DNA of 64,000 nt. It comes from Bradyrhizobium sp. CCGE-LA001 (GTDB lineage: Bacteria; Pseudomonadota; Alphaproteobacteria; Rhizobiales; Xanthobacteraceae). Location: NCBI RefSeq assembly GCF_000296215.2, contig NZ_CP013949.1, positions 1,729,501-1,793,500 on the forward strand. Direction: 5' to 3'. Both the position numbers and the translations under genes were made by a program. The notes under the pieces were generated by a model. The model was not told the origin of the DNA, searched no databases, and worked only from the letters and a program-made list of their open reading frames with translations. Positions 44,770 through 53,286 of this stretch are shown piece by piece. Each line of letters opens with the position of its first letter. Position 1 is the stretch's first letter.

Positions 44770-45393
44770 ATGAACAGCCTCTCGGAACTCCCGCCGGATG
44801 GCAGCACGAAGGCGGAGCGCCTGTTGCTGCGCGAGCTCGCGTCTCGGATCGATGACGAGCTCGCTTCGGCGATCGACCTGGTTTCGAAAGCCACCGATCG
44901 TTGCGACGCTGCGGACGCGAGGATAACCCTCGCTTCCGTGCGGGACAGGCTGGCAAACCACGCGCGGCTTCACCACGCGCTGCAAATGCCCGAGTTCACC
45001 ACGATCGTCGATCTGGCGGCCTATCTCCGGCTCTTGTGCCGGTCGATCAGCCGCGCGAGCCTGGAAAGCGAGGGAATCGCGCTTTCGCTTCTGTTGCACC
45101 CGCAGAAGGTGAACTCCGAGCAGTGCTGGCTGCTGGGCGTGATCGTCTTCGAGCTCATCACGGGTCTTGCGCGCTGCCTGTCCCGCAGCGGCACGGGTAT
45201 AATTCATCTCGAAATGTGGGGGACCGCGACGTCGATCGTCTGCTGTATGACCGACGGCGGCACGTCCGGCGAAGACTGGTACCGCGGAGAAACCCGCGAT
45301 CTCGTCGAGATGCTCGCCGCGCGTCTCCAGGGAACGATCGACATCTGCGCCGATTCCGATGGCCGCAGAATCATGGTGAGCGTTCCGCGTTAG
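44770..45393 (+). CDS. Degenerate HWE/HisKA_2-type kinase-like protein
   Basis: A 207-residue soluble protein. AERLLLRELASRIDDELASAIDLV aligns with the phosphoacceptor helix of HWE and HisKA_2 kinases (normally RELxHRxKN), but Ser replaces the phosphorylated His (quoted in pieces: RLLLRELASR, IDDELA). WLLGVIVFELITGLARCL matches the N-box helix, but the catalytic Asn is replaced, and the G-box glycines are missing. It is likely a pseudokinase, adapter or phosphatase-like regulator. It follows dps by 38 bases and may be cotranscribed with it. Confidence 0.65.
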   Translation: MNSLSELPPDGSTKAERLLLRELASRIDDELASAIDLVSKATDRCDAADARITLASVRDRLANHARLHHALQMPEFTTIVDLAAYLRLLCRSISRASLESEGIALSLLLHPQKVNSEQCWLLGVIVFELITGLARCLSRSGTGIIHLEMWGTATSIVCCMTDGGTSGEDWYRGETRDLVEMLAARLQGTIDICADSDGRRIMVSVPR

Positions 45394-45627
45394 CCTGGAC
45401 GTTATCGGTACCAACGGCGTTTCCAATCGTGCAGATGAAACAATATCGCGGCGTCTTCGAAAGATGGCGAGCGGAGGCTCCCGATAGGCTTGATCCGATT
45501 CATGACCGGCGACCGAAAAGAGGGGCAAGCCATGAGAGATGTGTCGAATGCGAAGGCCTCGCCACGAAGGACCATCCATGCGATCACCACGTCCCGTTGC
45601 GCTGCCCAGCCGGCGACAGTGTGAGCC

Positions 45628-46464
45628 ATGATGACGGGTTCGACGTTCACCCGGCATCGGGAGATTGCCTGGCGCGGCGGTCAAACGCGGTCGACCTCGC
45701 GCCTGATCGCCGAAGAGATCGCGATTGCGCTCACCTATAACGGATCGACCCATGCGGTAATGATGGGCACTCCGAGCGATCTCGAGGATTTCGGCATCGG
45801 CTTCAGCCTCACCGAGGCCATCGTCGAGCGCATGAGCGAGATCAGCAGCATCGAGCTGGTCCCGAACGAGCTGGGTGTCGAGGTTCGGATGTGGCTCGAG
45901 GGCGACCGCGCGGCGTCCCTGGCGGCCCGGCGCCGCGCCATTAGCGGACCCGTCGGATGCGGGTTGTGCGGCATCGAGAGCCTCGAACAGGCGTGCCGCG
46001 CACCGTCGCAGGTCGCCGGCCGCAGCACCGCCTTTCACGCACGGGACTTGCTCGGCGCCATGCAGGCGCTGTCGCCGCTCCAGGTCCTGAACCAGCAGAC
46101 GCGGTCCGTCCATGCGGCCGCATTCTGGCATCCCCGCATCGGCATCGGTCCTGTACGGGAGGATGTCGGCCGTCACAACGCGCTCGACAAGCTCGCGGGT
46201 GCGATGGCCCGCGAGGGACGATCGGCGGAGGATGGCGTCGTGCTGCTGACCAGTCGCGTATCGGTCGAGATGGTACAGAAGGCGGCGATGATCGGCGCAC
46301 CGGTCCTCGTGGCCATGTCTGCTCCGACTGCACTCGCCATCCGGACCGCGGAGGAGGCGGGAATCACCCTGCTCGCGATCGCCCGCGATGACGGATACGG
46401 CGTATTCACGCACACCCGCCGCGTTCTGCTGCCCGAAGACGCCGCACCGCGCGCTGACGCCTGA
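45628..46464 (+). CDS. fdhD: FdhD, sulfur carrier for formate dehydrogenase activation
   Basis: A 278-residue protein with the FdhD signature: CGLCG near residue 111, carrying the two persulfide-forming Cys, and GPVREDVGRHNALDKLAG near 174. FdhD passes sulfur from the desulfurase IscS to the molybdenum/bis-MGD cofactor of formate dehydrogenases. A FdhF/YdeP-type enzyme is encoded 8 kb downstream and is a possible client. Tandem ATG codons occur at 45628/45631. DUF1275 follows at 17 bases. Confidence 0.93.
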   Translation: MMTGSTFTRHREIAWRGGQTRSTSRLIAEEIAIALTYNGSTHAVMMGTPSDLEDFGIGFSLTEAIVERMSEISSIELVPNELGVEVRMWLEGDRAASLAARRRAISGPVGCGLCGIESLEQACRAPSQVAGRSTAFHARDLLGAMQALSPLQVLNQQTRSVHAAAFWHPRIGIGPVREDVGRHNALDKLAGAMAREGRSAEDGVVLLTSRVSVEMVQKAAMIGAPVLVAMSAPTALAIRTAEEAGITLLAIARDDGYGVFTHTRRVLLPEDAAPRADA

Positions 46465-46481
46465 CCTTACGGCTGCGCGAC

Positions 46482-47150
46482 ATGGCGATGCACGCCTTAT
46501 CTCCAGGGTCCGCCACCGAGATGCGGACCGGCGTCGATGCTCCCGAGCGATCGCTGCTCGTCGCCTGTCTCCTGACCCTATCAGGTGGCTTTCTCGACGT
46601 CTTTACCTGGCTTTCGCTCGGCGGCGTGTTTGCAAGCTCGCAAACCGGCAATGTCGCCTTCCTCGGCATCGACGCCATGTCAGGACAGTGGCGGCAGGCG
46701 GTCCACCATCTCCTTCCGATCGTCGCGTTTCTGCTCGGTGCCTCGCTGGCGATTCGCATCCGGTCGCCGCTACGCTGCCTCGTCGGAGAGATCGTCTGCC
46801 TTACGGTCGTGATGCTGCTGCTCCATCGAATCCCGGAGATGATCGCCATACCCGCGATCTCCTTCGGCATAGCGCTGCGGTCGGCCAGTTTCAGGCAGGT
46901 CGAGCGCTGGCAATTTCTCACCGTCACCGTCACGGGCAACATGCTCCGCGCCATCGACCAATCCGTTGCGGGGTCAGATCGTGACGCCGCGCGCGGCACC
47001 TGGATCATGTTTCTGCTCTGCCTGATGTTCTTGACGGGAGCTGCCCTCGGCTGTTGCGCAACGAAGTGGATGGGCGCGTGGGCCATTGCGCTGCCGATCA
47101 CATCGTCGGCGTGCGTGCTCTGGCTGTGCCGCCGGCTGCGCCGAAGCTGA
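46482..47150 (+). CDS. DUF1275 (YoaK-like) membrane protein
   Basis: A 222-residue protein with about six hydrophobic segments and the N-terminal signature LTLSGGFLDVFTWLSLGGVFASSQTGNV typical of DUF1275 (shown in part: GGFLDVF, ASSQTGN). Its function is unknown; it is an inner-membrane protein. It lies 17 bases after fdhD and may be cotranscribed with it. Confidence 0.88.
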   Translation: MAMHALSPGSATEMRTGVDAPERSLLVACLLTLSGGFLDVFTWLSLGGVFASSQTGNVAFLGIDAMSGQWRQAVHHLLPIVAFLLGASLAIRIRSPLRCLVGEIVCLTVVMLLLHRIPEMIAIPAISFGIALRSASFRQVERWQFLTVTVTGNMLRAIDQSVAGSDRDAARGTWIMFLLCLMFLTGAALGCCATKWMGAWAIALPITSSACVLWLCRRLRRS

Positions 47151-47327
47151 GCTGTTCGCTCAAGATCATCGGCGCGCAATGCGAGTTCGTGCGCTGAGCC
47201 TCGAAGCGTCCACCATGCCATTCGAGAAAAGGGCGTTCGTTCACGGAAGCAGGCGAGCGGCGCGCTCCGTAGTCTCCTGAGCAGAGCCGGAAGGCCATTC
47301 CAACGTCAATTGCAACGAGAGGCAAGG

Positions 47328-48764
47328 ATGAACGACCTCCGCAAAGAGACAGACAGTCTTGGTGAAGTCGAAGTTCCCGCGGACAGGCTCTGGGGTGCGC
47401 AGACGCAGCGTTCGCTGGAGCATTTCAGCATCGGCAAGGACCTGATGCCGCGCGAAATGATCCAGTCCTATGCGATCCTGAAGAAAGCAGCGGCGAATGC
47501 CAATTGCACCGGCGGCCGTCTCGACGGCAAGCTCCACAAGCTGATCGTCCAAGTCTGCGACGAGATTCTCTCGGGCCAGCATCACGACATGTTTCCGCTT
47601 CACGTCTGGATGACGGGCAGCGGAACTCAGTTCAACATGAACGTGAACGAGGTGATCTCGAACCGCTGTTGCCAGCTTGCCGGCAGGCCGCTCGGGAGCA
47701 AGCGTCCCGTTCATCCGAACGATCACGTCAACATGTCGCAATCGTCGAACGACAGTTTTCCGTCGGCAATGTACATCGCGGCTGCCGTGAACGTGACCCG
47801 GCGTCTCGTGCCGGCCGTCGCGGCGTTGCATGACGCGATCGCGACGAAATCGAGCCAGTGGGGCGATATCGTCAAGATCGGCCGGACCCACATGCAGGAT
47901 GCGACGCCGCTGACTTTGGGACAAGAATGGTCCGGTTATGCCGGCATGCTCGCTGACGATCTGGCGCGCATCGACGACGCGCTCAAGGGCGTACTCCGCC
48001 TCGCGCTCGGCGGCACGGCGGTCGGCACCGGAATCAACTCGGCACCGGGCTTCGCCGAAGCCGCTGCTGCCGAGATCGCGCGGCTGACAGAGCTGCCATT
48101 CGTCAGCGCGCCGAACAAGTTCGCCGTGCAGGGCGCACATGATGCGTTGGTGCAACTCTCCGGCACGCTTCGTACACTCGCCGGATCGCTCTACAAGATC
48201 GCCAACGACATCCGCCTGATGTCCTGCGGTCCACGCGCGGGTTTTGCCGAGCTGCTGATACCGGAGAACGAGCCCGGCTCCTCGATCATGCCAGGCAAAG
48301 TCAATCCGACGCAGGCCGAAGCGCTGACGATGATCGCCGTGCAGGTGATGGCGAACGACGTTGCTGTCGGGTTCGGCGGTGCCGGCGGCTATCTCGAGAT
48401 GAATGTCTACAAGCCACTGATCATCCACAACATCACGCAGTCCGTCACCATCCTCACCGACGGCTGCACGAACTTCCGCAAGTTCCTGGTCGAAGGAACC
48501 GAGCCGAATTGCAAGAGGATCAAGGAGTATGTCGAGAGGTCGCTGATGCTCGTGACCGCGCTGGCTCCGGTGATCGGCTACGACAAGGCGTCGAGGATCG
48601 CGCATTACGCCATGGACAACGATCTCACGCTGAAGTCGGCGGCGCTCGAGCTCGGTTTCGTAACCGAGGCGGAGTTCGACCGCATCGTGGATCCCGCCAA
48701 GATGGTCAAACCCTATGTGGCCGCGATCGAGGCGCCACACGCAATCGGCGCAAAGGCCGGCTGA
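47328..48764 (+). CDS. fumC: Class II fumarate hydratase FumC
   Basis: A 478-residue, oxygen-stable (iron-sulfur-free) fumarase that interconverts fumarate and L-malate. The superfamily signature GSSIMPGKVNP is at residues 317-327, with the catalytic Ser in it; MTGSGTQFNMNVNEV and SQSSNDSFPSAMY are also present. The ATG at 47328 follows AGAGGCAAGG; an earlier in-frame ATG at 47310 is less likely. It leads a run of genes ending with mqo and cydAB, fitting a malate-driven respiratory branch. Confidence 0.96.
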   Translation: MNDLRKETDSLGEVEVPADRLWGAQTQRSLEHFSIGKDLMPREMIQSYAILKKAAANANCTGGRLDGKLHKLIVQVCDEILSGQHHDMFPLHVWMTGSGTQFNMNVNEVISNRCCQLAGRPLGSKRPVHPNDHVNMSQSSNDSFPSAMYIAAAVNVTRRLVPAVAALHDAIATKSSQWGDIVKIGRTHMQDATPLTLGQEWSGYAGMLADDLARIDDALKGVLRLALGGTAVGTGINSAPGFAEAAAAEIARLTELPFVSAPNKFAVQGAHDALVQLSGTLRTLAGSLYKIANDIRLMSCGPRAGFAELLIPENEPGSSIMPGKVNPTQAEALTMIAVQVMANDVAVGFGGAGGYLEMNVYKPLIIHNITQSVTILTDGCTNFRKFLVEGTEPNCKRIKEYVERSLMLVTALAPVIGYDKASRIAHYAMDNDLTLKSAALELGFVTEAEFDRIVDPAKMVKPYVAAIEAPHAIGAKAG

Positions 48765-48777
48765 AAGGAGAGAAACG

Positions 48778-49182
48778 ATGATCCGTTGTGTACGTCTATG
48801 GACCGGAGGGGACGGCAATTCGCATTTCGAGGAAGGCGTCATCGAGCTCGCGCCCGGCCAGCGCGGTGACTTTCTCACCGACAAGGTCGATGCCGTCAGC
48901 GTGTCCTTTCAGGAAACCGAGTCGGGCGGCGCGTTTTCCTGGCACACCGCGCCGATCCGCCAGCTGGTGATTACGCTGAGCGGAACGCTCGATTTCCAGA
49001 CGCGTGGTGGACATCACTTCCTGATCCATCCCGGCAACATCCTGCTGGCCGAGGACACCGCGGGGTCGGGGCACAGCTGGAAACTGACGGACGATTCGTC
49101 CTGGCGCCGCGCCTATGTGGTGCTGCGACCGGGAGCCGAGGTGCCGTTCCGCGCAAAGGCGCGGCAATCGGCGCGGGCCTGA
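48778..49182 (+). CDS. Small cupin protein
   Basis: A 134-residue single cupin-fold protein with the barrel strands recognisable from FSWHTAPIRQLVITLSGTLDF and PGNILLAEDTAGSGHSWK; His residues in these strands may bind a metal. AAAGGAGAG stands before the ATG at 48778. It lies 13 bases after fumC and 42 bases before mqo, so it belongs to the same unit. The specific role is unknown. Confidence 0.82.
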   Translation: MIRCVRLWTGGDGNSHFEEGVIELAPGQRGDFLTDKVDAVSVSFQETESGGAFSWHTAPIRQLVITLSGTLDFQTRGGHHFLIHPGNILLAEDTAGSGHSWKLTDDSSWRRAYVVLRPGAEVPFRAKARQSARA

Positions 49183-49224
49183 TCGAGCAAGCCCAACAGC
49201 AACATCCAACGAAGAGAAAAAGCC

Positions 49225-50763
49225 ATGCAAGCGACTTCCGACCGCGAAACCGACGTCGTGCTCATCGGCGCAGGCATCATGAGCTCCACACTCGGCGTCC
49301 TGCTCAAGGAGCTGGAGCCGTCTCTTACGATTCAGATGCTCGAAGTGCTCGACGATTGCGCGCTGGAAAGTTCGGACTCTTGGAATAATGCCGGCACCGG
49401 GCACGCTGCAAATTGCGAGATGAACTACACGCCGGAACGACCCGACGGCACCATCGACATCTCCAAGGCGCTGCAGGTTAACGTCGAATTCGACCTGTCG
49501 CGGCAGTTCTGGTCCTACCTGATCGAGAAGGGCGCGATCTCCGATCCCCGGGCCTTCATCCATCCGGTGCCGCATATGAGCTTCGTGCATGGCGCGGAGA
49601 ATGTCGCGTTCCTGCGGAAGCGCTTCGCGGCGATGTCGGCCCATCATTGCTACGAGGGCATGGAGCACACCGAGGACCCCCGGCAGATCGCCGAATGGGC
49701 GCCGCTGGTGATGGACGGCCGGAGCGGCGACGAGCCGGTTGCCGCAACGCGCATCGTTTCCGGTACCGACGTCGATTACGGAGCGCTGACGCATCTGCTG
49801 GTTAGTCATCTCGTCAGCCAGCCCGGCTGCGCCGTGCATTACAAGAGCTGCGTCACCAATCTCGTCCGCGAGCAGGGTGGCCGCTGGCGGGTCGAGGTGC
49901 GCGACACCGAAAGCGGCGAGACGCGGTCGGTCCGTACGAGGTTCGTCTTCATCGGCGCCGGCGGCGGTGCGCTGCCGCTGCTGGAGAAAACAGGCATCGC
50001 GGAGGGGCGCGGCTATGGCGGATTCCCCGTCAGCGGGATCTGGCTGCGCTGCGACGATCCTGATATCAACGAGCGTCACCACGCCAAGGTCTACGGCAAG
50101 GCCGCGGTCGGCTCGCCGCCGATGTCGGTGCCGCATCTCGACACGCGCGTGATCGGCGGACAGCGCTCGCTGTTGTTCGGGCCCTATGCCGGCTTCTCAA
50201 GCAAGTTTCTCAAGCACGGCTCGCTGCTGGATCTGTTCGAGTCCATCCGTCCTGCCAACGTCAAGCCGTTGCTCTCGGTGGCGCGCGACAATTTCGATCT
50301 CACGGAGTATCTGGTCGGACAGGTGTTGCAGTCCGAGAGCCACCGTCTTGCGGCGCTCGATGAATATTTTCCGAAGGCCGACCCGAAGGACTGGCGGCTG
50401 CAGGTCGCCGGCCAGCGCGTCCAGATCATCAAGCCCGACGTCAAGCGGGGCGGACTGCTCGAATTCGGCACCGAGCTCGTCGGCGCCGAGGATCACTCGC
50501 TGGTGGCCCTGCTCGGGGCCTCGCCGGGCGCTTCCACCGCCGCGTTCATCGCAATCAGCGTGCTGGAGAAGTGCTTTGCCGGGGAGCTGACCGCAAGCGC
50601 CTGGCTGCCGAAGCTGAAAAAGATCATCCCGTCCTACGGCGTGTCGCTGATCGACAATGCGGATTTCTGCCGCCAGATCCGCTCGGCGACAGCGGCAGTG
50701 CTCGAGATCGCCGACATCCAGCATCCGGCCGCACGCACGCCGGCGGCCGCGCAACGAGCGTGA
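49225..50763 (+). CDS. mqo: Malate:quinone oxidoreductase
   Basis: A 512-residue FAD-dependent, membrane-peripheral enzyme that oxidises malate to oxaloacetate and reduces quinone, bypassing NAD-linked malate dehydrogenase. The N-terminal dinucleotide-binding motif VVLIGAGIMSSTLG and the conserved NNAGTGHAANCE and MNYTPE segments are typical of Mqo. It follows the cupin gene by 42 bases and precedes cydA by 15 bases. Confidence 0.95.
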   Translation: MQATSDRETDVVLIGAGIMSSTLGVLLKELEPSLTIQMLEVLDDCALESSDSWNNAGTGHAANCEMNYTPERPDGTIDISKALQVNVEFDLSRQFWSYLIEKGAISDPRAFIHPVPHMSFVHGAENVAFLRKRFAAMSAHHCYEGMEHTEDPRQIAEWAPLVMDGRSGDEPVAATRIVSGTDVDYGALTHLLVSHLVSQPGCAVHYKSCVTNLVREQGGRWRVEVRDTESGETRSVRTRFVFIGAGGGALPLLEKTGIAEGRGYGGFPVSGIWLRCDDPDINERHHAKVYGKAAVGSPPMSVPHLDTRVIGGQRSLLFGPYAGFSSKFLKHGSLLDLFESIRPANVKPLLSVARDNFDLTEYLVGQVLQSESHRLAALDEYFPKADPKDWRLQVAGQRVQIIKPDVKRGGLLEFGTELVGAEDHSLVALLGASPGASTAAFIAISVLEKCFAGELTASAWLPKLKKIIPSYGVSLIDNADFCRQIRSATAAVLEIADIQHPAARTPAAAQRA

Positions 50764-50778
50764 GAGAGAGTGATTCCC

Positions 50779-52194
50779 ATGGACCCGACGGCGCTTCTCC
50801 TGTCGCGGCTGCAATTTGCCTTCACCATCTCGTTTCACATCATCTTCCCGGCTTTCACGATCGGGCTTGCCGCATGGCTGACGGTGCTGGAGGCGATGCA
50901 CCTTCATAGCGGCAAGCCGGTCTATCGAACGCTGTTCGAGTTCTGGCTCAAGATCTTCGGCGTCGCCTTCGGCATGGGGGTCGTGTCGGGGGTAGTGATG
51001 GCATTCCAGTTCGGTACGAACTGGAGCGTGCTCTCGAAGATGTCGGGGCCGATCCAGGGCCCGCTCCTGTCCTATGAGACGTTCACCGCCTTCATGCTGG
51101 AGGCGAGCTTCTTCGGCATCCTCATCTTCGGCCGGAGGCGCGTGCCGCCCTGGTTCTACCTGTTCTCGACCGCCATGGTGGCGCTCGGCACCACGCTGTC
51201 CGCGTTCTGGATCATGGTCAACAACAGCTGGATGCAGGTGCCGACCGGCTACATCCTGCAGAACGGGCAGTTCGTGCCCGACGATTGGATGCAGATCATC
51301 TTCAACAGGGTGGTCTGGGTCAGGTTTCCGCACATGCTGCTCGCATCCTACCTGACCGGCGCGTTCTGCGTCGCGGCCACCGGGGCATGGTACCTGTTGC
51401 GGCGGACCTATCGGGCCGAGGCGCATGTGATGCTGCGCATGGGCCTGGCGCTCGCGGCGGTGCTGCTTCCCGTGCAGCTCTTCATCGGGCATCTCGTCGG
51501 CGACTACGTCCACGATTACCAGCCGGCCAAGTTTGCCGCGATCGAGGCGCGCTGGCACGACGAGCAGCCGGCCTCGGAGGTGCTGATCGCGATCCCCGAT
51601 TCCAGCACCGAATCGAACAAGTATGCGATCTCGATTCCGGTGCTCGGGAGCATCATCGGCAGCATGAGCCTGAGCTCGAAGGAGGTCGGCCTGACCAGCT
51701 TTCCGCCGCAGGACCGGCCGCCGGTGGCAATTCCATTCCTCGCCTTCCGCATCATGGTCGGTTGCGGCCTCCTGATGTTGGCATTGGCTTGGCTCGGGAG
51801 CTGGCTCAGCTTCAAGCATCGTCTCGACCGGAGCCGCCTGCTGCTCTGGGGCATTTTCCTCAGCTTTCCGTTGCCCTGGATCGCAATCCTCACCGGCTGG
51901 TACACCGCGGAAGTGGGGCGCCAGCCGTGGACGGTCTACGGTGTGCTGCGCACCGCAGATGCGGTGACGCCGTTCCTGACGGCGGCCGCGGCGACGACGT
52001 CGCTGATCATGTTCGTCGCGGTCTACGCCTTCATCTTCTCGTTCGGGACCTACTACATCTACCGGCTGTTGCGCGCCGGTCCGGCGGGGCTCGACGATAA
52101 GGTCGTGCATGCGCCCGTCATGCCCAACCGGCCGATGTCGCTTGCTGACCGGCCGCCGCTCCCGGGCGGCAACTACGCTCAGGCTGGAGAATGA
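50779..52194 (+). CDS. cydA: Cytochrome bd (CIO-type) quinol oxidase subunit I
   Basis: A 471-residue membrane subunit with nine helices. SFHIIFPAFT near residue 16 and RFPHMLLASYL near 185 hold haem-ligand His residues, and GWYTAEVGRQPW is the diagnostic motif. At this length the quinol-binding Q-loop is short, as in cyanide-insensitive (CIO/CydA-short) oxidases. GAGAGAG precedes the ATG at 50779; a GTG at 50770 is less likely. The enzyme reduces oxygen to water with quinol electrons, so Mqo could feed it directly. Confidence 0.95.
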   Translation: MDPTALLLSRLQFAFTISFHIIFPAFTIGLAAWLTVLEAMHLHSGKPVYRTLFEFWLKIFGVAFGMGVVSGVVMAFQFGTNWSVLSKMSGPIQGPLLSYETFTAFMLEASFFGILIFGRRRVPPWFYLFSTAMVALGTTLSAFWIMVNNSWMQVPTGYILQNGQFVPDDWMQIIFNRVVWVRFPHMLLASYLTGAFCVAATGAWYLLRRTYRAEAHVMLRMGLALAAVLLPVQLFIGHLVGDYVHDYQPAKFAAIEARWHDEQPASEVLIAIPDSSTESNKYAISIPVLGSIIGSMSLSSKEVGLTSFPPQDRPPVAIPFLAFRIMVGCGLLMLALAWLGSWLSFKHRLDRSRLLLWGIFLSFPLPWIAILTGWYTAEVGRQPWTVYGVLRTADAVTPFLTAAAATTSLIMFVAVYAFIFSFGTYYIYRLLRAGPAGLDDKVVHAPVMPNRPMSLADRPPLPGGNYAQAGE

Positions 52195-53183
52195 CCATGG
52201 TGACCTTCTGGGTTGCTCTGCTGGCTATCAGCATCCTGATCTATCTTCTGCTCGACGGTTTCGACCTCGGCGTCGGAATATTGTTCCTGCTGCCGAACAG
52301 CGAAGCGCGCCGGCAGGCCATGCTGGGCGCAATCGCGCCGTTCTGGGACGGCAACGAGACCTGGCTCGTGGTGACGGGCGTGGTCCTGTGGGGTGCGTTT
52401 CCGGTCGTGTATGCGACGGTGCTCTCGGCGTTTTACATCCCCGTCATCTTCATGCTGCTGGGGTTGATCCTGCGCGGGGTCGCGTTCGAATTCCGCGCCA
52501 AGTCGCAGCACTCACGGTGGATCTGGGATCTCGGCTTCGGCGGCGGCTCCCTGGTCGCGACCTTCATGCAAGGCGTGATGGTCGGCGCGCTCGTGCAAGG
52601 GCTGCCGATCATCGACGGCCAGTATGCCGGGGGCGTATTCGGCTGGTTCAGCGGCTTCTCGGTGCTGTGCGGCATCGGCCTATGCCTCGGCTATTCGCTG
52701 CTCGGAGCCTGCTGGCTGGTGCGCAAGCGCGGCGGCGCGGTTCGCGACGTCGCGCGGACGCAGATCCCGGTGCTGGCGACCGGGGTTCTGCTGTTCCTGA
52801 TCCTCGTCTTCAGCCACGCGCTGTTGCAGCATCTGCCGATCCTGCATCGCTGGATCGAGCGGCCCTATCTGTTCGTCTTTCCCGCGATCGGTGCGGGGGC
52901 TGCCTGCATGCTCGCCTCCAGCATTCTGCGGCACGATGATTATTGGCCGTTCCACATGGTCTCGCTGATCTTCATGTCGGCGTTCGGGACGCTGGCGCTC
53001 TCGTTCTGGCCCTACATGGTTCCCTTCGCCATCACCATCGACGAAGCCGCTGCACCTCATGCCAGCCTCGCCTTCATGTTCTGGGGAGAGGGCCTCTTCA
53101 TCTTCCCGCTGATGCTGATCTACGTCGCGATCGGCTTCCGCGTCTTCAAGGGCAAGTTCGATTCGGAATCGGCCCACTATTGA
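52191..53183 (+). CDS. cydB: Cytochrome bd (CIO-type) quinol oxidase subunit II
   Basis: A 330-residue membrane partner of CydA with about eight to nine helices and the typical N-terminal LLDGFDLGVGIL segment with an acidic residue pair, as well as GNETWLVVTGVVLWGAFP. It overlaps cydA by four bases (ATGA). A small CydX-type peptide is not obvious downstream; two terminator hairpins follow at once. Confidence 0.95.
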   Translation: MTMVTFWVALLAISILIYLLLDGFDLGVGILFLLPNSEARRQAMLGAIAPFWDGNETWLVVTGVVLWGAFPVVYATVLSAFYIPVIFMLLGLILRGVAFEFRAKSQHSRWIWDLGFGGGSLVATFMQGVMVGALVQGLPIIDGQYAGGVFGWFSGFSVLCGIGLCLGYSLLGACWLVRKRGGAVRDVARTQIPVLATGVLLFLILVFSHALLQHLPILHRWIERPYLFVFPAIGAGAACMLASSILRHDDYWPFHMVSLIFMSAFGTLALSFWPYMVPFAITIDEAAAPHASLAFMFWGEGLFIFPLMLIYVAIGFRVFKGKFDSESAHY

Positions 53184-53205
53184 AAGCCGCCGGTGTGGCG
53201 GCTTT
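53183..53205 (+). terminator. Terminator hairpin after cydB
   Basis: AAAGCCGCC (53183-53191) and GGCGGCTTT (53197-53205) form a perfect 9-bp stem with a 5-base loop, beginning inside the cydB stop codon. The T-run is short (TTT). Confidence 0.7.
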
Positions 53206-53234
53206 CCGTCGGGCGGCGGGTATCTTCAAACGAG

Positions 53235-53273
53235 CAAAAAGAAAGGCGCCGGTTTGGGCGCCTTTCTGTTTTA
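53235..53273. terminator. Bidirectional terminator between cydB and oxalate decarboxylase
   Basis: GAAAGGCGCC (53241-53250) and GGCGCCTTTC (53257-53266) form a 10-bp stem; TGTTTT follows on the plus strand and, on the minus strand, TTTTTG. It lies between convergent genes and probably serves both. Confidence 0.82.
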
Positions 53274-53286
53274 GGTCTCCCTTCGT

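Noticed and set aside
45532..45624. 30-codon frame with AGGGG upstream, just before fdhD
   Set aside because: A possible leader peptide, but too short and without any recognisable feature to support it.
50197..52110. 637-residue minus-strand frame opposite mqo and cydA
   Set aside because: It spans two well-supported genes and is rich in His/Arg/Glu; a shadow.
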